From contig QKWP01000033.1 in NCBI GenBank assembly GCA_003550325.1, positions 379,856 through 443,855 on the forward strand: a stretch of DNA of 64,000 bases. The letters are read 5' to 3'. The notes beneath the pieces are model-generated. The model saw only the letters and a program-made list of their open reading frames with translations. It was not told where the DNA came from and did no database searches. The stretch's first letter is position 1. The number at the start of each line of letters is the position of its first letter. This document shows positions 11,102 to 23,735 of the stretch, piece after piece. This DNA is from Gigaspora rosea (taxonomy: Eukaryota > Glomeromycota > Glomeromycetes > Diversisporales > Gigasporaceae). Both the position numbers and the translations under genes were made by a program.

Positions 11102-13390
11102 GAAATAGGCAGATTTGAAAATTCCAAAAAAAAAAAAATTTTATATACTGTATACTAGTACTTATTAAACTTTATGTTTCAAAATATTTCAAGTAGGTAC
11201 ATAGCTTGCAATATTTGGTACTGGTAATAAAATATATTAGTTTTTAAAAAGCTGTTCACTAAACAAGACATAAATATTTGTACTTTTTTAAAAAATTTTT
11301 TTTTATCTAGCACTACTAAGCCCAACATGTTAATATATTTTAATTATTTGTGTGGGTAATACAAACCAAAAAAGAAACTCTAATTTTGTAAAAACAACTA
11401 AGTGCTAAGATAAAAATTTAGGGATAGGGTTTTAATATTAAAGGCTATAGATGATGCTTACTATATGTAAAATTTATTCCTAATATTTTTAAGCAGTGCC
11501 CAAGATTAGGAATGTAAATCAATTCTTTTTAATCATTAATTGAATTAGAATCGATTTTTAATTCTAAACAAATGATTTATAGTGCTTTGCAAAAAGATGT
11601 GACCTCATGATTTTTGTAATAAAATTTCTGAGATTCTAAATTGCTATTAATCCATATTTTCAATCAGTTATATTTATATTTATTTGAAATTGGTAAGATT
11701 TTTAAAATCTACAGAATCTTTGATTTTTATATAATATTGTGATCTGCAGAGAGCACATCTTTTTGCAAAGTGCAATAATCATTTCTACATATTTCGAAAT
11801 TGATTATAGATTTAAAATCGATTCTAAAGAATAATTGTTTTATATTATATTTATTTAGAAGACTAAAATTTTTATAAAATGTTCTCTGCTTTTTAGATAA
11901 ATTTTTACAAAAAGTAAAAGCTAAGTTTATTATTAAATCACATTTTGTTATTAAAAATATTAAGTCCATAGTTTGTACTATGCCACTTTATAATAGATGT
12001 ATTTTGTTAATGCAAATTGTACTTAGCCATTTTTAATGGCTATAGTTGTTGTTGATGCGTATTATTTTATTTAAACTTTAAATTGATAGGTTACATTTAG
12101 CCATTTTATAATAGCTATATTTGTTATTATTAATAACATATATTATTATTTATATAATTTGGTTTAAAGTGCAAATACTGTTGTAAATACTGAAGATTTT
12201 ATTTAATTAAGTTCTGGTATAATTTTAAAACAACCAAAAAACTTATAAAACTAAATAATTTATAGTATTAAATAATAAAGAACAGAATCTAATTGGGCAA
12301 CTTAATAACTATAAAATTTAGATTTTGATCATTGATTTAAAATGAGTATTGAGGTTTTAATTATTCGCATTCTTAGCCAAGATCGATTTAAGCATTAGTT
12401 TCGCTTTTTTCTTCTTTTGCTATGTTCAGATTCTGATTCAAAATAGACAAAATTTGTACTCTTCAATTGGCTATTTTCTTTTGACTAACATTTAATGTAT
12501 GTGTAATTAAAAAATTTACATAGCATAATTTGAATAACAATCAAACTTCTATTCAAACTGCTATTTAACAATACTATTACATAATTTTGTAAACATGCAT
12601 GTCCGTGAAATTATATGATAGTATTGAATAGCAGTTCGAATAGCAGTTTGAGTGGCATTCGAATCATGCTATTCAACATGGAGAATGCTAAAATTTTACT
12701 TGTCAAGTTTAATCAGACATGCATTGACAATAGCTATTTAAATTCAAGAATCAAAAATTTTCATTGTAAATTTAAAATTTTTAATTTAAATTAGTCTTTT
12801 TATTTAATAATTTTAAAAATTTTTTACTTCGAATCTTTTAATTTAAGCTAAGATATATTTTAGCGAGTTATTTTTAGTAGATTAGATAATGTTTATAATA
12901 GGGATCAGTTTATAATGCAAAAGTGACGAGTGAAAAACGAAGATATAGATGGCACTAAAGAATTTCAACTTGCAAAATAACACTACGATTGGTGAATAGA
13001 GACATTAATAGTATTTTATGACATGGCTAGATAATAAATTTATAAAACTGTTGAATGTATGTATGTATGTATAAATATATTTATAAATTCTATGCATATT
13101 AAATGTATTATATACCTTATAGACTGACATTTGTATGATTGGCTAATATAAGTACTTTTTGAGAATGTTGAAGCTAGGGTTATTATCACAAGGATGACCT
13201 TATTCGTAGCTTATATGAAATTGAGGCTTATATGAAAAGGTAATAGTATGCAACAAAGATTAAGATATGCATATGATAGAGATTATAGATATGTATGCGA
13301 TTATGTGGAAGCATATAGTAAATTCTAGTGCTTTTTTATTTCAATTGTATATACTATATACAACTTATGTTATATAAAATAGGCAGTTTA
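11102..13390. other. AT-rich DNA with one inverted repeat
   Basis: No gene. 12520-12675 forms an inverted repeat (GAATAGCAGTT/AACTGCTATTC, ATACTAT/ATAGTAT) around 12600. The open frame 11727-11969 has no recognisable domain. Confidence 0.45.
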
Positions 13391-13755
13391 TATTAATCGA
13401 ATAACAAATCAAATCAAATACAAATTAACTTTATATTTGATTTAATTTGATTTGACCGAATTCAAATTAGCTCAATATTTGATTTGAACAAATCAAATCA
13501 AAACAGTTAGGAAGGGATGTACAAAAACCAGGCTGGCTATATAAACGGGAATATAGTAGGCTCTGGTAGGTTTAGATTATAGATAAATAGTCCAAGTCTT
13601 GGTACTTAGTAGATAGTATAAAGATCGTAAACAGTAATGTGTAATGATCAATATACATCCAATAAAATCCAGAGGCATGACCTCATCTTAAAAAAAAAAA
13701 AAAAAAAATCAAATTCAAATCAATCTAATATTTGATTTGAGTTAGCGGAAACCTA
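13391..13755. repeat. ATTTGATTTGAATT array carrying a retroelement
   Basis: Same word content as the 46116-46401 MITE. Interrupted by 13506-13708. Ends not fixed. Confidence 0.45.
13506..13708 (+). mobile_element. Poly-A retroelement 3' copy (plus strand)
   Basis: About 200 bp ending in a run of about 19 A (13690-13708), with an AATAAA-like word before it. It matches 18872-19072 in inverted orientation over its whole length, including AAAAACCAG, TATATAAA and GACTT-GGTACTTAGTAGATA. Inserted in an ATTTGATTTGAATT array. A SINE-size element or a LINE 3' end. Confidence 0.65.
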
Positions 13756-13815
13756 ATTCCAATTCCATTTCAATAACATTCTGCAACTGACAACAATCCA
13801 ATAGTGTAACCCATA

Positions 13816-14110
13816 CCGTAGATTTCCCAAAATAAGCAACTCCCTTGATTTTTTCAAAAATCTCAAAAAATGCGTTAGCAGTTGCTACATATAAAACTTT
13901 TTTTTACTAAGTGAACTTCAAAAGTTGAATAAATAAAGTTGTTCAGTGCATAAAAATACATCTATATTAAAAATTTGGTGTTATTCGGACACTTTTTATT
14001 AGTGTGTTTTTCAATTTTTTCAAAAAACTCAATATTTTGAAAATAAGCAACATCTTGTTTTTGTGTAATTTTTTGGCCAAAAAAGGGTGCTTATTTTCAG
14101 GAATATACGG
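13816..14110. mobile_element. MITE (CCGTATATTCC family), TSD TA
   Basis: Ends CCGTAGATTTCCCAAAATAA and CCGTATATTCCTGAAAATAA (inverted), with TA at 13814-13815 and 14111-14112. 295 bp, matching the interior of 42016-42336. Confidence 0.8.
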
Positions 14111-14112
14111 TA

Positions 14113-14819
14113 TTTGCAAATATTGTATAATATCCTAATGTTTTATGTTCATCCTTTCAACCTTTAATAACAACATTTAACTGTATATATTCCACTAGTG
14201 AGAATTGCATTTAGGGAGGTTTGACTGTACAGTAAATATTATTTACATATTAATCAATGCATTTAAGGTGCATATTTAAATTCATTAAGATTTATAACTC
14301 ATTGGCATTAATTCGTATTAATCTTTAACTAATATGTATGATTATTTTTAATCGGTTTATTAAGGTATAAATATTTAACATTACATGGTATTTTTTGATT
14401 TGATCGATCATTCACATGAATTAGTTGGTAATATGACAATTATTTATTAATTTTGTAATTGATGGATTTAGAACATCAGGTTTTTTTCATTCACACATAT
14501 TTAGCGATAAGTATAAATAGCATTTATTAATCAGTGTATCTAAATAAACTATTCATATAGCTATTTGTATTCACTACGTATTAACAACAAGATTATAAAA
14601 CTATCAATCGAATTCCAGAATCCGATGTAATTACTTATTATTTCATCATTTTATAATTCTTTAATTCAATTTCAATTATACTTGATCACATTATATAATT
14701 TGTGTCACAATACATGAGCAAAATTTAAATTTAAACAAAATTTACCTTTCAGTATTTTGCTTTATGTAAATCCTAGTTAGAAGATAACAATTTAAAAGAT
14801 TTTTTACAAACTTTTCTAA
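14113..14819. other. AT-rich DNA upstream of the Sel1 pseudogene
   Basis: No coding sequence. A TTTAGGGAGGTTTGACTGTA phrase at 14211-14230 resembles one end of the 53296-53463 type of MITE, without a partner. Confidence 0.4.
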
Positions 14820-15599
14820 ATAAATTATTAAAGAAATATGTAATCTCTATAATGAAGAAAAATTGAAAGACAAAAATTCTAAATCAATTCTTGAAACATT
14901 AGAACAATTTCTAATAAAAAAAAGCAAAATCCAGCAAATATTATTAGATGATCAAACCAATCCTATGATTCAAATTGTTCTTGCAAGTTTCTATTGTTAT
15001 AGTAAATGGGTTCAAAAGGATGAACACAAAGCATTCAATTATTACAGAAATGAATGATTCTTGTGGAGTATTTTTCATTGGTGTCTGTTATAAAAATGGA
15101 ATTAGGGTTGAAAAGGATGAACATAAGGTATCAAAAATCTGTACGCCATTGTTGTCACCGGACATAGTCTGGCGGACTCAGACAATTTTGGACATTGTCC
15201 GATGTCCGTGTCTGAATTATGTTCGAGTAAATAGATTGTATCGGGCATTGTCCATGCAATATTTGTCGGACACAGACATATTCAGACACAGAAATTGTCC
15301 GAGTTTGTAATTAAAAAAATTCATTATAGACTTTATTGATTATCAAGCATAAAAACCGGGTGAACTTAGTCAGCATTTTCCTAAGTAAAAATTTAGCATA
15401 ATTATTAATACATAGATCTGTTAAACTTGCGAATATAGTTGTCTAAATCTGTCGCAAATAAGTCTTTCGCACAGCTACCTTTCTGTTTCAGTGCCTGTGC
15501 AGATCAAGTTCAATCCATTTTAATCGTCACGGCTCTGTAAGTAAAGATCATAATTTGGTAATTTCTGTATTATTTAATTTGTTTTTATTCAACCTTTTT

Positions 15600-16345
15600 T
15601 TTTATTTAAAAATTCGCTTGTTCATTGAGACAAGCTTAGCGAACATGTTCGCATAAATATCATACTGATTTCTTTGAATATTATAGTAAAGAAGCGAAAA
15701 TGTTGGCAGCTGCACTTTGCAATAACATAGTAATAAACCGGAAAGCTTTAGTAGATGCGCTTTGCAAAAATGCCATATGGACTTCTAGGTACCTTGGTAG
15801 TAGGGTTCTGCGAGTGCCCGGCTACCCAGGCACTATGTTTTAATAGTAAGTTTGTGAACAATATAATGCTAGATATTGTTAGGGCAGTGTCATTAATCAC
15901 CTGATTATTTTTTATCAGAGGCCTACCTCCTCCCTCTTTCTTAATATATAAATAGTCAGGTTCTTATATATAATTTTAACTTTTTTTACCCCCCTCCCCC
16001 CTAAAAAATCATCTGATTTTTGTTACTTCCCTTACAATAATGGAATTGGAGTCGAAAGGATAAACATAAGATTTCTACCATATTATTTAATTTCTCTTTA
16101 TTTGCTATTTTTTTATTTAAAATTCGTTTATTGTTGAGACAAGCTTAGCAAATAAACACTACGCTAACTTCTTTGAATATTTATAGTAAAGAAGGGAAAG
16201 CGTTAGCAGCTGCACTTTGCAACAGCATGATAATAACTTAGATAAGAAGAGAAGCTCTAGTAGATGCATCTAGCAAGAATGCTGTGCAGATTTCTAGGTA
16301 AGGTTCTGCAGTGCTCAGCTATCCAGGTACTATGTTTTAACAGCA
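15600..16345 (+). repeat. Duplicated ~245-bp segment within the Sel1 pseudogene
   Basis: About 15600-15845 and 16098-16345 are similar. Both contain TTGAGACAAGCTTAGC, GCAGCTGCACTTTGCAA and GGTACTATGTTTTAA-like text. A Sel1 unit lies between them. This looks like a repeat inserted twice or a local duplication. Confidence 0.6.
15882..16031. mobile_element. TTA-flanked MITE inside a Sel1 repeat
   Basis: Ends GGGCAGTGTCATTAATCACC and GGGAAGTAACAAAAATCAGA (inverted), with TTA at 15879-15881 and 16032-16034. Excision restores the Sel1 reading R-Y-C-Y-N-N-G-I-G-V-E. Family members: 1770-1917 and 62649-62864. Confidence 0.85.
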
Positions 16346-16803
16346 CCATACCTGGCACTTGTAGAACTCTAATTGAAAAAAATAATAATTTTTAACTAAA
16401 AGTCGAATATATCCTCAAGAATGTCACAACGATAACACTTACCTTTTGAATCTTCAGTTTTAATAGGCAATCACTTATTATCAAAAATCAACAGATATAG
16501 GGCACGCTAGCGGAACAATATAATGCTGGATATTGTTATGATGAAGAAATTGGAGTCGAAAGGATAGAACATAAGGCATTTGTTCATTGCCAAAAATTAC
16601 TAATTTGTAGAAAAAGGGAATGTTACTGGAACATATAACGTTTGATATCATCTTTTGAAAGAATTTGAGTTGAAAAAGATGAACAAAAACATTCGTTTAT
16701 CATAAATTCTGCAGAAATAGGGTATGCCAATGGAACATATAACATCGGATTCTGTTATGGTGAAGGAATTGGAGTTGAAAAGAGTGAACATAAGGCGATT
16801 TAA

Positions 16804-17666
16804 GTTAGGTTTGTTGTGAAACTTCCTGATGTTCACTGTTATAAAAGTTTGGGTTAAGGATTAGTGTTAGTAATTATTTAATAGTTATCTTAGAAGATAG
16901 ACAAAATTTGAATTTACTCTAATTATGCGATCACGTTTAGGAAATGTATATAGTGTATTATTTTACTGTGTAATAATAAGTTGAATAAGTTTATATTAGT
17001 CAACGCATAGACCGCAAATTGCAATTAACATTTTAAAATATTGTATTTTTTAAATTATAACACATTGCTCACACATATTCAATTTCTTGGCAGTATATAT
17101 TTTTTATTAATTAAATATATATTACAACTATAATATTTATAATACCAATATTCTTAAGGGGCGTCTAAATGCGTTTCAACTAACGCACCCAATTGAATAA
17201 AATCTGCATTTCGTATAATGAATTAAGTCTTATATTTATCGTTTTTAACTCCAATTCCTTCATTATAACAATATCCAGCCAAACTCTCTAAATGCATGGT
17301 TTATAAAAAACCTCTCTAAATGCATGGTTTATAAAAAACCTCTTTAAATGCATAGTATTGTTTTTGACTCCAACTCATATGATACTTAATAGGTTTTTAT
17401 CTACCTGAATGCAGATTTTTAGTCTTCTTGTGAACTGATATTTATTTTTATATCAGTTTCATCCTAGATCATTCCACGTCCCTGGTGAATTGTAAACTAC
17501 AAAAGAAAAATAGAAATATGACTCAGGCAATGAAATTATCATTATATGCATATCTTCAATTACTAAATATATTATTTATGTCTTCTAAAGTATATTAGAA
17601 TGTAATCGGTAAGGCAGCACGTTATATATTGACCAAGCTAATTAGAAACAAACAAAACTTTCGTAT
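16804..17666. other. AT-rich DNA with a short tandem repeat
   Basis: 17284-17350 repeats a 28-bp CTCTCTAAATGCATGG unit about three times. No gene. Confidence 0.45.
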
Positions 17667-17674
17667 TAATAAAA

Positions 17675-17842
17675 GAGGTTGTCTAAAGCCATAACAACAG
17701 TCTAAACCCATCTTGGTGCATTAATAAAAATATCGGGAGGACAATTTTACTATAACATGTCCTGACCCTAACTTTAAATTAACCATTACCCTAACTTTAG
17801 TTAAATAAAAACATATGACTGAACATGGCTTTAGACATCCTC
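17675..17842. mobile_element. GGGGATGTCTAAAGC-type element, 8-bp TSD
   Basis: Ends GAGGTTGTCTAAAGCCAT and GAGGATGTCTAAAGCCAT (inverted), with TAATAAAA at 17667-17674 and 17843-17850. 168 bp, with CCTAACTTTA-type internal words. Confidence 0.8.
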
Positions 17843-17850
17843 TAATAAAA

Positions 17851-18871
17851 AAAATAAAAAAAGAAGCTGATACCGATTTTTATATCAGTTCTAGCCTAGA
17901 TCTTCATTTCATGTCCCGGGCCTCTTATATTTGCCCATCGTTAAACCTTATATTAGACCCGGATCTAGTACATTGAGAGTTTGTACAGTACTATTAGAAA
18001 AAAAAAAATTTAAAATGGACAGTTTTAGCCATTTAAAGAAAACGTGTAGATTTTGAATTTTACACCTGGGTCTAGTGGATCTAGTACAAAAGAGATCTGA
18101 GTCTTGTACGTATATGACAATTTGATTCTAAACTAATAGGTGGGTTCTAAACTAATGAGTGGGTTTAATACGAATTTTCATATTAACGAAAAAAAGTTGT
18201 AGTTTTGTAAAAGTAAATAGCTTTTTAACTACTATATTATACTAGTAAAAGTTTTGCATGTTCGGGGGATATTCCAAAATTATTTCAGGATCCTTGAATC
18301 TAAGGTCTCATTGTAATTTTAGATTACAATATTATTGAGGAAAAAAAGTTTTATTAAATTGGCTAAGCCACTGTAGATCATCACCGAAAAATGCTTACAG
18401 TAATGCAAAAAAAAAAAAAGCAATACCACAAAGACTACGAACATTTCGTTCATCAAAGAAGCAAGTCATTGATTATCAAAGCATCAACACGGCAAAAAAT
18501 CTGAAAGCAAAAAAAACATAAAGTGAAAAATAAAGAGATCACGCATATGTATCTATGAAAACAATTTATTTTTCCAAAAATCAATTAAATTCGCAAAATT
18601 TTTCTTACACTCCCGTAAATGCAACAATATCATCGTGCTAATAAGAGCATGAGCATGAGCAAGAGCAGAGCAAGAGCATGAACAAAGGCAAGAGCATATA
18701 TTATATACAACGCTCTTAACTTTGCATTACAGTAAATATCCTTTTTAAGGTAGTTTTTCGCTAAATACGGACAATATATATTAGCTAATAAGCACGGGAA
18801 CTACCCTTATAGAAATTAAATATATCACAAAGTTGAGATCGCCGTATAAGGGCGTTAAATTGGTTGATACA
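17851..18871. other. AT-rich DNA, no gene seen
   Basis: 18646-18690 has GAGCATGAGCAAGAGCA-like simple repeats. Otherwise nothing recognised. Confidence 0.4.
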
Positions 18872-19072
18872 TCTTTCTTTTTTTTTTTATTGTTAAGGTG
18901 AGGTCTTGCCTCTGGTCTTTATTAAATGTATATTAATTATTACACATTGCTGCTTTTACAATCTTTATACTTATCTACTAAGTACCGAGACTTGGACTAT
19001 TTATCCACGACCTGAGCCTACCATATTCCCATTTATATAGCCGACCTGGTTTTTGTATGTCTCTTCCCAGCT
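18872..19072 (-). mobile_element. Poly-A retroelement 3' copy (minus strand)
   Basis: Inverted relative of 13506-13708 with a poly-T start at 18874. It borders the left TSD of the 19089-24443 element. The target duplication was not identified. Confidence 0.6.
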
Positions 19073-19539
19073 GCCGATTAGTATTCACTAGTACTTCGAT
19101 CCGTATCCGATCAATTCGGATAGATCTGACAATTCAGATTAAATTCGGATATCCAGATTCATTAATTTTAAACGGATAGATCCGTAATATATATCGGATT
19201 AAGGATAAAGATTATCCGATTTGTAATCCTAGATGTTGTTATGATAACTGCAGAAAACTAAATAAAAAAAGTAAATTTTAAATTATTATTGAAAGTTTAA
19301 GGTATCACTTCACTAAAAAAAAAAAATCTATTAACGTTATTAAACAAAAAATTAAATTTAATATCGATAACAACAAAAATAATATTTTTTCCAAGTTCAC
19401 AAAACTTTCTGACGATCTCTCGTACCAAATTTTCCATGAACTCAGACCTACGAAAACTATGTAGTTAATATATTTACACACAACAAAACTCTACCAAAGT
19501 TGCTGTCAGGTACAAAGTTCATTCACTGTATGTTCTGCG

Positions 19540-19940
19540 ACTGAAATAGAGATGAAAAAGAACAGTAGACTTATAAGCGAGGCACCTTGGCGGGCTTTGG
19601 TGCTATTGAGCAAAGACATAGCAAAGAAACTCTGGAGCTTTGTCAAGACCTATGGATATGAAAATAGAAGTAGATACTTGGTTAGATATGTTATTCTGTA
19701 CAGCGTAACTCTTACAACTCCTTTATTTTGGTACTCTTTTCCTGGACTGTTTTGGACGGTTTGAAATTTCACAAAAAGTGGGCAATTCGGCGTACCCCCT
19801 CCAAAAGATTGGCAGTGTTTACTCCTTCCAAATTCAAACGCATCTACCGAAATGGAATCTCCCACAAGGATATTTGGGTTAATGCTTACCAAATAAACAA
19901 TGACTGGTGTAACAGAGATCAGAGGGATCATGTGTAGAAA
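19540..19940 (+). other. Dispersed repeat with short ORFs, unassigned
   Basis: A relatively GC-richer stretch with overlapping short ORFs on both strands. About 90 bases (around 19780-19860) match, in inverted orientation, part of the retroelement at 24522-25600; the shared part includes ACCCCCTCCAAAAGAT and AGTGTTTACTCCTTC. It is therefore repeat DNA, probably the 5' part of a retroelement. No protein domain recognised. Confidence 0.45.
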
Positions 19941-21727
19941 TTTCTAGATGTTAGAAGTTTTTTTTCTTTTCCTCTTTCTAGAATACATATAGTGTTAGAT
20001 TAGATATCTTCTATACAACATTATATAATTTTAAAGCCTAACACAGGCAAAAATAGTGTCGTCATGGGCGTCTTTTTTCGGCCTTTTTCTCCTTCTCTCT
20101 GTTTTTATATTTTTTCGTTTATTCCCATCCCTTTTATTTTTTGTCATATTTTTTTCATTTCGTTAGTTTAGCACTCCCCATTTTTTTTATCTTTTTTACT
20201 TTTCTTTCTATTTTGTTGGTAGTTCTTCTACCTAGGAGGCGAGGAGAAGAAGGTTGGGGAAAAAGATGGTCATGACAGGCTAGTAAGTCAGGTCGGTGAC
20301 TCAGGACGGATTGGTCTGAGGTAGATCGATACAAACTGATGAGGCTAAATTACCCTTGGCAGGTCGCACATAGGTGCTTGAGTATTTAGGTACTATAGTA
20401 ACCGGGTGAGCCACTCTTCGATTCAAACACCAAATAGTGGATGTAAAAAATTTTTTTTTGGAAATTATTATTAATAAAGCATTGAAGCGTAACATGATTG
20501 TCAAGTTCAAAAAAAATATATATATATATTTTTTCCAAGTTTTTTTTGTTTGCCTTCATGCGCTGCGCTGCACAGATCACTTAATAAAAATTTTCTATTA
20601 GGCAAACTTGTATTCTTAAATTATTTTCATTTAAGTAAATGAAGCACTTCTGTTATACGAAGTATCTTAAAAGTATTAGTAATCCAGTATTTTAGCTTTT
20701 AATCATGCTAAAGGCTTGAATTTTTTAATTTAAACATTCATTATAGCGATTAATACCCATTAAGCTTCGATTAATTTTTCTTTGGTTATCATATATTCTA
20801 TCTAGAGCTTGGACCCATCAACCGCATATTCGAATATGCATACAGATAACCATGCATTTGGATGCTATAAAGTCTCACAGATAACAATCCTTATCCGCCA
20901 GTTTTCAAAAGGATAACCTAACAAGTATTTGCAGATATCTGCGGATATTCACAAGTACCCGTGGGTAGATACGAACTATTGATTTCACCACAATAGCGGG
21001 AATAAGAAGTAAATTTTTGGTCATCTGGAGGCCCGAAGGGCCTCCAGCAGGTTAAAGATCTACCAGGTTATTTTCCATAGCAGCAAAATAAGATATTATT
21101 TCTTCGTTTTTATATGATGTCATGACTGGAATCACTACTTTGATCAATAAAAAAATTGAGTTTCTAGCAATGCTTGTTATTTTTCCGGAAGTTCAGGGAA
21201 ATAACAAGCAAATAACAAGCATTGCTAGAAACTAGATTTTTTACTGATTAAAGTAGTAATTATAAATGTAAATCCCGTCATGCGATCATATAGAAACATG
21301 GAATAATTTATTTTTTCTGATCTAATGCCGTGACTAATTTCCGTATACTATTCAACCAATTTACAAAAAATTTAGCGTCAATAATAACTTATGAAACGAT
21401 TTCAATCAATACAATAATACTTACACATATTGATTAATTAATCCTTTATGCAATCCATACCTTATTTCGCTGCCCATTTTTGAATCGTTGTGTCTAGATC
21501 ATCTATCAGATACCATGTTTTGTGCAACCTTTATTCAACGTTTTAATCGAGATGTGCTAATGCTAAAGCCTTGTAGTGATTATTAACTGATGAATAAATT
21601 AAAATTAGCAGCAAAATGTATATAATACTATAGGACTTTGGTGCATCTTTGGTATAGTATTTTTAAATAAATCTCACGCTGATTAGCATAAATATGGAAT
21701 AGTTAAATTAGTAAGTATCAATATTTA

Positions 21728-23735
21728 TAATTAGAATTTTGCTAACTTTCACCCTAGGTGACAGCATCTAGTTCGGAAATCAGAGTTAAATCGGGTCGGA
21801 AGTCACGTCGAAAGTCGGGTCGAAAAATTTAAACTCTTAATCACGGGATTTTCTGATATTAGTCGTCGGCGCAATTTAACATAATTCAAAACTAAATATG
21901 TAATTGAAAAGACATTTCCGTTATCCTTTGCTTCGCAAAGGATAGTTTATGCTTCCGCTACGGCTGTCGCCTCCGCTATAGCATTTTTATTTACTACAGC
22001 ATAAAAAAAAAACTTTTAATCACTTTACTCTAACCCTAACTAACCAGAGATTTTAGCTTAAATCGCAAATTTTACTATCCTGCGATTTTGTATAGCCCAA
22101 ACCAATATATCTTGCTAAACTCAAGCCCTATAGGCCCCCTAACCCTAATCTAAACGAAGTTGAAATTCTTTGGGCATAGTCACGTCACGCTAATCCTACT
22201 TAAACAAACATGAAGTTTTTTAGGCATTGAAGGAACCATATCGTAGTAAAGTCACAGCCTCAAGTTGCGCATCGTATAAAGTAGTTAAAGTAGTCGCGGA
22301 AATTATGGAAAAACAGTTGTTAAAGGAAGAAAATAAAAATCAGAGGAAACGGAGTATGACAATATAATCATACAAGTAGGTGAAAAGAAAGTGAATGATG
22401 ATAAATTAGATAATGATATTATTGAAATAGGAAAATTAGAAGTTAACGAATACGCTATACCTGTAGTATCTGATGGTGTACATGTGATCAATTTTAATCG
22501 AACAAAAGCTGATATCGAAAAGAAATCGATATTGATTGAATCAGATCTAAAAGTACCCGGACAGGATGAAGCAATGATGAAAAAAATGTGTAATGAGAAA
22601 TTCAAAGATGGTTGTGAACCGAATGAATTGGTAAAAGGAGCGTTGAAGGTGTTGATGGAGGATGATATGTTAAATAATGTTGTTATTGAAAGAAGAAAAA
22701 CAAAAATTGATGAAAACAACATACCTGGAGGTAGGGCCGAAAAGCATTATGACGAAACGACTGTTGACGAAAAGGAGTCGAAGGAGGATTTTGATCTTGC
22801 ACGTAGGTTTCGATATGATGGAGTTGGACTAGAAATGGGAGTTGTTGAACGAATAAATAGTGTTGATCGTGAAAGAGGAATTGATAAGAACCTGATTGAT
22901 GAAATCGGAGGAAATGACAATAGGTTAAATGATGGTAATGTTGAAATAAGAGAGACGGCAATTGATGAATGTGACATACCTGATCTTGAAGCTGAAAAGG
23001 GTAATAATGGGGATAAAGCTCCCAATGGTAAAACTAAAATCGATAGTATTAGAACGAAAAATATTAAAGGAACACGTGATGAAAGATCTTGCCGTGATGA
23101 GCTTTTTGCTTGTGACTTGGAATCGGCAATGAAGACCGAAGAAGATAGAAAAGGCAGGTTGTATATAAGAAATAAGGCGGATAAGTTGGGATATAATAGA
23201 GTGAAAGGTGAAGGAATAGAGGCAAAAAATGACGATATTGATGAAGTAACGAAGCATGTGGAGAACGATCATGTGGATGATAAATGAAAAATAAATATCT
23301 GTAACACGATCAAGCACAAGGCAACACGAGTAGAAATGAAGAACAATAAAAAGCATACAAAAGAAGTCCAAAGAAAACACTTACTTAAAATTCGAATTAG
23401 GCGAATATTCGATTGTAGACGACAATGACGAGTGTACAATACATCTTTTCGCATTATAATGTATTGAAGGAATGCACGTAGTAACGACACCAAAGAACTA
23501 ACGACACCAGCAACGTACACCAACGACGGAAAGATTATCTAAAAGCCAAGAAAAAAAGAGCGAAAGTTGCCAAAAAAAAAGCAACAGTAAAAAAAAAACG
23601 GAATACAAAAAAAAAAATACTTATATAGTGGTAGATCTGATTAGTAACCGGTGATGATCAAAACAATGACGATCTTTACCCGACGTAGGTGATATCACCT
23701 AGGGTGAAAATTAGTTAAAATCTTATAATTAAATA
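21728..23735. mobile_element. TIR-flanked 2-kb segment carrying an ORF
   Basis: About 45 bases at each end form an imperfect inverted repeat. It includes CACCCTAGGTGA (left, about 21750-21762) and its complement TCACCTAGGGTG (right, about 23694-23705), and extends outward through ATTATAA...TTTT...CTAA. The acidic ORF 22337-23287 lies between them. No transposase was seen, so this would be a non-autonomous, gene-bearing element. The target duplication was not resolved. Confidence 0.55.
22337..23287 (+). pseudogene. Acidic protein with three diverged ~87-residue repeats, 5' end unclear
   Basis: An open frame of about 316 codons ends at TGA 23285-23287. It opens after TAA 22334-22336 and has no early ATG in frame. 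An ATG at 22305 lies in another frame and could be joined by one indel, so the 5' end is either frameshifted or on an unseen exon. The protein is hydrophilic, very rich in D, E, K, N and I, and has no signal peptide or membrane segment. Three related blocks recur at about 87-residue spacing: DDKLDNDIIEIGKLEVNEY, DDMLNNVVIERRKTKIDENN and DNRLNDGNVEIRETAIDECD, each followed by an isoleucine-proline step. Codon use and GC stand out from the surroundings, so it was probably coding. The function is not recognised. It could also be a degenerate internal-repeat gene of the enclosing element. Confidence 0.5.

Larger units (their letters stand above)
14820..16803 (+). pseudogene. Sel1-repeat protein pseudogene, interrupted
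   Basis: Sel1-like (TPR-related) units are readable in pieces. 14833-15057 gives SILETLEQFLIKKSKIQQIL and SKWVQKDEHKAFNYY. About 15060-15130 gives GVCYKNGIRVEKDEHK in another frame. About 15853-15881 plus 16032-16069 gives NARYCYNNGIGVERI. 16499-16803 gives YCYDEEIGVER, YNIGFCYGEGIGVEKSEHKA and others. Sel1 repeats mediate protein interactions, and in Rhizophagus they often follow kinase domains. Stops, frameshifts, a foldback-like insertion (about 15135-15310), a MITE (15882-16031) and a duplicated segment break the gene. No kinase domain is visible upstream. Confidence 0.7.

Noticed and set aside
22303-22722. 139-codon minus-strand frame (and others across 22683-23523)
   Set aside because: Shadow frames of the plus-strand acidic ORF. 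Their hydrophobic look comes from the complement of D/E/K/N codons.
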